From the NCBI RefSeq assembly GCF_000969645.2, contig NZ_CP014222.1, forward strand, positions 496,001-560,000: DNA of 64,000 bases, in the 5' to 3' direction. Under the pieces are notes generated by a model that was given only the letters and a program-made list of their open reading frames with translations, had not been told where the DNA came from and made no database searches. The position numbers and the translations under genes are program-made. Below, one piece after another: positions 60,990-64,000 of this stretch (the stretch's first letter is position 1; each line of letters starts with the position of its first letter). This DNA is from Janthinobacterium sp. B9-8. GTDB taxonomy: Bacteria > Pseudomonadota > Gammaproteobacteria > Burkholderiales > Chitinibacteraceae.

Positions 60990-61931
60990 ATGCGTTTATA
61001 TGCAATTCTTGCCGCACTTATTCTGTCTGCCTGCAATTCCAGTAGTGATAATGAAACCACTTCCGTTTCTGTTGCGCCTTTGGCGGATCAAGCCGTGGCG
61101 GTGCAATTTGCGCTGAAAGCAGGCGGGCAGGCGGTGGAGTGTAATGCCGCCTTGCCGGGCCTTGGCCTAGCCGCAACACCTGCCAAATTGCGCGATGCGC
61201 GGCTGTATGTGCACGATATCAAGCTGATTAATGCGCTGGGCAAGGAAGTGCCTTTGGCGCTGACGCAAAACGATAATCAATATTTGAATGTGGCCCTGCT
61301 GGATTTTGAAAATAAAACGGGCCAGTGTGTGGGCTCGGCTGGCTTAAATACTCAGGTCAGCGGCATTGTGCCCGGCGGCCAGTATATTGGCCTGAGTTTT
61401 AAAGTGGGCGTGCCTGATACGGCTAAAGATGCAGCGGGTAAAGACGTGGTGCTGAATCACTCCGACACCATGGCCGTGCCTTCGCCGCTGAATAATATGG
61501 CACTGGGCTGGAGCTGGCAGGCGGGTCGCCGTTTTGTGCAGCTAGAGCTGAATCCTGATGTGCCTGCGGTGGGGGGCAAGGCGGTGAATTGGTATTTCCA
61601 TTTAGGCGCAACTGGCTGCACGGCCGATGCCACAAATGCTAATAGCTTTAGCTGCAGCAATCCCAATATTGTGCCGGTGCGTTTAAGCAGCTTTGATGCG
61701 GCTAAGCAGCAGGTGGTGCTGGATTTAGCGGCACTGTTGCAAGGCGTGGATCTCAGCAAGGATGCGGGCGGTGCGGTGGGCTGCATGAGCGGGCCGACTG
61801 ATCCGGAGTGCGGGCTGATTTTTGCTAATTTAGATTTAAATCTGAATGAATCGGCAGCAGGTAAAAAAGACGCGGGCCTGCCTAAGGGTGATGGTAGTTT
61901 CTCCAAAATTTTTAAGGCCGCTCTGAAATGA
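60990..61931 (+). CDS. mbnP: MbnP-like copper-binding lipoprotein (metallo-mystery pair, four-Cys type)
   Basis: A 313-residue protein with a lipobox (LILSAC, Cys15). The body has the MbnP pattern: an early VQFALKAGGQAVECN, the DARLYVHDIKLIN strand, NKTGQCVGSAGLN, LGWSWQAGRRFVQLEL, and a Cys-containing loop (GATGCTADATN... FSCSNP) before the C-terminal NLNLNESA block. In methanotrophs, the partner MbnH oxidises a tryptophan of MbnP to kynurenine, creating a copper site. The conserved WSW motif is the candidate region here, but the exact residue is not proven. The ATG at 60990 follows GGAG, and the gene overlaps mbnH by 4 bases. Confidence 0.9.
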   Translation: MRLYAILAALILSACNSSSDNETTSVSVAPLADQAVAVQFALKAGGQAVECNAALPGLGLAATPAKLRDARLYVHDIKLINALGKEVPLALTQNDNQYLNVALLDFENKTGQCVGSAGLNTQVSGIVPGGQYIGLSFKVGVPDTAKDAAGKDVVLNHSDTMAVPSPLNNMALGWSWQAGRRFVQLELNPDVPAVGGKAVNWYFHLGATGCTADATNANSFSCSNPNIVPVRLSSFDAAKQQVVLDLAALLQGVDLSKDAGGAVGCMSGPTDPECGLIFANLDLNLNESAAGKKDAGLPKGDGSFSKIFKAALK

Positions 61932-63070
61932 TAATTCGCTGCCTTTTGGCAGCGTTAGTGCTCGGCGGCTGCGTGCAGTCGGGCACTTCCACCTCAGATC
62001 CGGTTCGTACAAGTGCGAGCTGGAGCTGGGAGCTGCCGTTTTATTTTCCTACCCCTAAAGTACCTAGTGATAATCCAATGAGCGAGGCCAAGTTTCAGCT
62101 GGGCCGCAGTTTGTTTTACGATGCGCGGCTTTCTGGCAACGGCCAGCAAAGCTGCTCATCCTGCCATGATCAGAGTAAGGCATTCACCGATGGGCGAGCG
62201 GTTTCGCTGGGCTCTACCGGCGAGAGCACACCTAGAAATGCGCAAGGTTTGGCCAATGTGGCCTGGCATAGCACTTACACATGGGCCAACCCCGCACTGG
62301 CGACGCTGGAGCGGCAGATGGAAGTGCCGCTGTTTGCCGAGCATCCCGTAGAAATGGGTGTCACCGACCAAAACAAGGCCACGATTTTGGCGCGCTTTCA
62401 GAGTGATAAGGCTCTGGTGCAGCGCTTTGCCGAAGTCTTCCCCGGTGAGCCGATTGGTTTTTCGCAGATTATTAAAGCGATTGCCACGTTTCAGCGCGGC
62501 TTGATTTCTGCTTCGTCTAAATATGATCAGTATTTGCAAGGCAAGGCCACGCTTACATCGGCAGAGCTACGCGGCAAAGATCTGTTTTTTGGCGAGCAGG
62601 CCGAGTGTTTTCATTGCCACGGCAGCTTTAATTTTAATGATCAGGTGCGCCATGCGGGCTCCAATACGGCAGAAACGCTGTTCCACAACACAGGGCTTTA
62701 TAACATCGATGGTAAAGGTGGCTTTCCCGAGCCTAACCGTGGCTTATTCGAGCTGAGCGGTGTGCCTGCGGATATGGGAATGTTCCGCGCGCCTAGCTTA
62801 CGCAATGTGCAGCTTACCGGCCCCTATATGCACGATGGCAGCATCGCCACGCTGGAAGAAGTGCTGGATTTTTATGCAGCAGGCGGGCGTGAAATCAAGA
62901 CCGGCCCGCATGCTGGGGACGGCCGCCTTAATCCATTTAAAAGCGATTTGATTGTTCGTATTCAGCTTAACGAGCAAGACAAAACCAATATCGTCGCCTT
63001 TTTAAAGACACTCACCGATGAAAAATTTATTACTGATCAGCGCTTCGCTGATCCTTGCCGCAGCAAATAG
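61928..63070 (+). CDS. mbnH: MbnH-like diheme enzyme (cytochrome c peroxidase family)
   Basis: A 380-residue periplasmic diheme protein with a lipobox (LGGC, Cys15). Two heme c motifs are present: CSSCHD (about residue 77) and CFHCHG (about residue 230). The CcpA/MauG-like blocks are visible: LGRSLFYDARLSGNGQQSC, MYVT-free FAEHPVEMGV, IATFQRGLIS, FRAPSLRNVQLTGPYMHDG. MbnH enzymes use peroxide to form a high-valent diheme state that oxidises a tryptophan of MbnP. The 4-base overlap with mbnP and the 53-base overlap with the following gene indicate a tight operon. Copper as the metal is inferred from studied homologues. Confidence 0.92.
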   Translation: MIIRCLLAALVLGGCVQSGTSTSDPVRTSASWSWELPFYFPTPKVPSDNPMSEAKFQLGRSLFYDARLSGNGQQSCSSCHDQSKAFTDGRAVSLGSTGESTPRNAQGLANVAWHSTYTWANPALATLERQMEVPLFAEHPVEMGVTDQNKATILARFQSDKALVQRFAEVFPGEPIGFSQIIKAIATFQRGLISASSKYDQYLQGKATLTSAELRGKDLFFGEQAECFHCHGSFNFNDQVRHAGSNTAETLFHNTGLYNIDGKGGFPEPNRGLFELSGVPADMGMFRAPSLRNVQLTGPYMHDGSIATLEEVLDFYAAGGREIKTGPHAGDGRLNPFKSDLIVRIQLNEQDKTNIVAFLKTLTDEKFITDQRFADPCRSK

Positions 63071-64000
63071 CGCGCTGGCCCATGATGGGCCGCATGATGA
63101 TGAAGGCAATACGCAAATTAATCTGCTGACTCATGTGCGCTATCTGAGCGGCGATTCGGCATGGCCTGTTGCCTTGCCGGTATTGGGCGCAAGCACAGAA
63201 GACAGGCGTGGCGCGTGGTACGGCGGCTCTGGTATTGAATGGCGGCAACGCTGGACACCAGAAGTGGATACGCTGCTGATGGCTGCTTACGACGAACATG
63301 AGCAAGGCGTGGTGCTGGATCATGCTGTGATTCGTTATCAAACTGAAAGCGCGCAGCTGGCCTTGGGGCGGCAGTCGCCCGTGTTTGCAGATGCCGGATT
63401 AAGCGCTTGGGCCTTGCCTGATTTATGGCTTTATACGGTATTGGGCGATGATCACTGGCACGAAGATGGCTTAGCCTTGCGTTATACCACCGGCAAGCTG
63501 ACTAGCCACGCCGGTGTTTTTAATGGTCAAGGCTATCCGGGGGCAGAAAGCGCTATGTGGGCGGCAGGCCTCGCCTGGCAAGATGGCCCATGGTTTGTGG
63601 CTGGCCATGCCGCGTATTTACCCGAGGTGAATCGCTCTTTTGCCACCGATGCACATAGCGGGCATAGTCACGCTGGGCAGGCTGTGGGCTGCGGTAAGTT
63701 AACAGATTGCATGGCGGGAAAATCCACCCTGCTGCGCGCTAAGGCTGGCTGGCAAGGGGAGCAATATTGGCTGCAATCAGCGTGGAGCTGGCAGCAGCAG
63801 GATGGTCAGCTGGATAGCACTTTGGGTAAAGTTGCTTATCAGGGTGAGTTAAACAGCTTGGCGCTAGAGGGCGGAGCCAAAATCACCGACACCATTAAAC
63901 TGGCGCTACGCCATGAATGGATGGGAATCAGCCATCAATTAGCAGGCGTGAACGCCGCGCAAATTGCCAGCAAAAACGGTATTGCCAATAGCGACGAGCA
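63018..64000 (+). CDS. Outer-membrane porin-like protein of the MbnPH operon (3' end outside window)
   Basis: An ATG at 63018 opens a frame that remains open to the window edge (over 327 residues). It begins with a good signal peptide (KNLLLISASLILAAANSALA), then a His/Asp-rich mature start (HDGPHDDEGN). The rest alternates aromatic and polar residues in the manner of a beta barrel (WYGGSGIEWRQRW, QLALGRQSPVFADAG, LALRYTTGKLTSHAGVF). A loop near residue 211 is rich in metal-type ligands (AHSGHSHAGQAVGCGKL with a second Cys soon after). It overlaps the mbnH 3' end by 53 bases in another frame. A role as the outer-membrane metal channel of the system is inferred from context. Confidence 0.75.
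   Translation, partial: MKNLLLISASLILAAANSALAHDGPHDDEGNTQINLLTHVRYLSGDSAWPVALPVLGASTEDRRGAWYGGSGIEWRQRWTPEVDTLLMAAYDEHEQGVVLDHAVIRYQTESAQLALGRQSPVFADAGLSAWALPDLWLYTVLGDDHWHEDGLALRYTTGKLTSHAGVFNGQGYPGAESAMWAAGLAWQDGPWFVAGHAAYLPEVNRSFATDAHSGHSHAGQAVGCGKLTDCMAGKSTLLRAKAGWQGEQYWLQSAWSWQQQDGQLDSTLGKVAYQGELNSLALEGGAKITDTIKLALRHEWMGISHQLAGVNAAQIASKNGIANSDE

Overview
The window looks like chromosomal DNA of a Gram-negative betaproteobacterium. It fits best with Neisseriales, Chromobacteriaceae or Chitinibacteraceae, and an Iodobacter-like organism is my best guess. This rests on gene content (HemO-type heme oxygenase with TonB, quinol NO reductase with NsrR, DUF2249, VF530, DUF2917, many chemoreceptor and c-di-GMP genes, Aeromonas-like secreted proteases), not on a database search. 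No rRNA, prophage, insertion sequence or CRISPR array was seen. Six tRNA genes lie at 32.4-33.0 kb.

Layout. 0-5 kb: the end of a pentapeptide-repeat gene, a stop-interrupted small gene, a secreted kexin-like subtilase followed by a separate prodomain/chaperone-like gene, and a lipoprotein glycerophosphodiesterase. 5-14.4 kb: a small SUOX-fold periplasmic protein coupled to a hybrid histidine kinase, then DUF2917, an AraC regulator divergent from a fosmidomycin-resistance-type exporter, two orphan solute-binding proteins, YjbR, a polysaccharide deacetylase and an acetyltransferase. 14.5-22 kb: a lipoprotein gene, then a complete heme-uptake and cell-surface-signalling locus on the minus strand (ECF sigma, FecR anti-sigma, STN-containing TonB receptor, heme oxygenase, DUF454-TonB fusion) with Fur-box-like sites. 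22-32 kb: a MerR regulator with a textbook 19-bp-spacer promoter, a frameshifted nucleotidase, a GH13 glucosidase, an M35 metalloprotease, a large HD-GYP protein followed by a second SUOX-fold protein, bioF, and an SDR remnant. 32-41 kb: tRNA-Leu, tRNA-Cys and four tRNA-Gly, nadA and nadM-Nudix, and a ribose operon (rbsK-D-A-C-B) invaded by two intergenic inverted-repeat elements.

41-53 kb: a diguanylate cyclase, norB with DUF2249, a QseBC-like two-component system, a dsbD / Lgt-like-TlpA / dsbG disulfide operon, VF530 and nsrR. NsrR-type operators can be read upstream of both norB and nsrR, so regulator and target are both in view. 53-64 kb: an acetyltransferase, a membrane protein, a doubly frameshifted Rossmann gene, amiC-tsaE divergent from queG (whose 5' end is duplicated), a chemoreceptor, and a copper-type MbnP/MbnH operon with a DUF2946 gene upstream and a His-rich outer-membrane barrel gene running off the right edge.

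Themes worth following: (1) two separate sensor genes each paired with a single-domain SUOX-fold protein; (2) gene fusions and fissions (DUF454-TonB, Lgt-like-TlpA, protease prodomain supplied in trans); (3) four or more interrupted genes, which could be decay or base-calling errors; (4) at least two families of dispersed inverted repeats placed inside operons. All calls come from reading sequence and recalled family knowledge; nothing was searched or computed.
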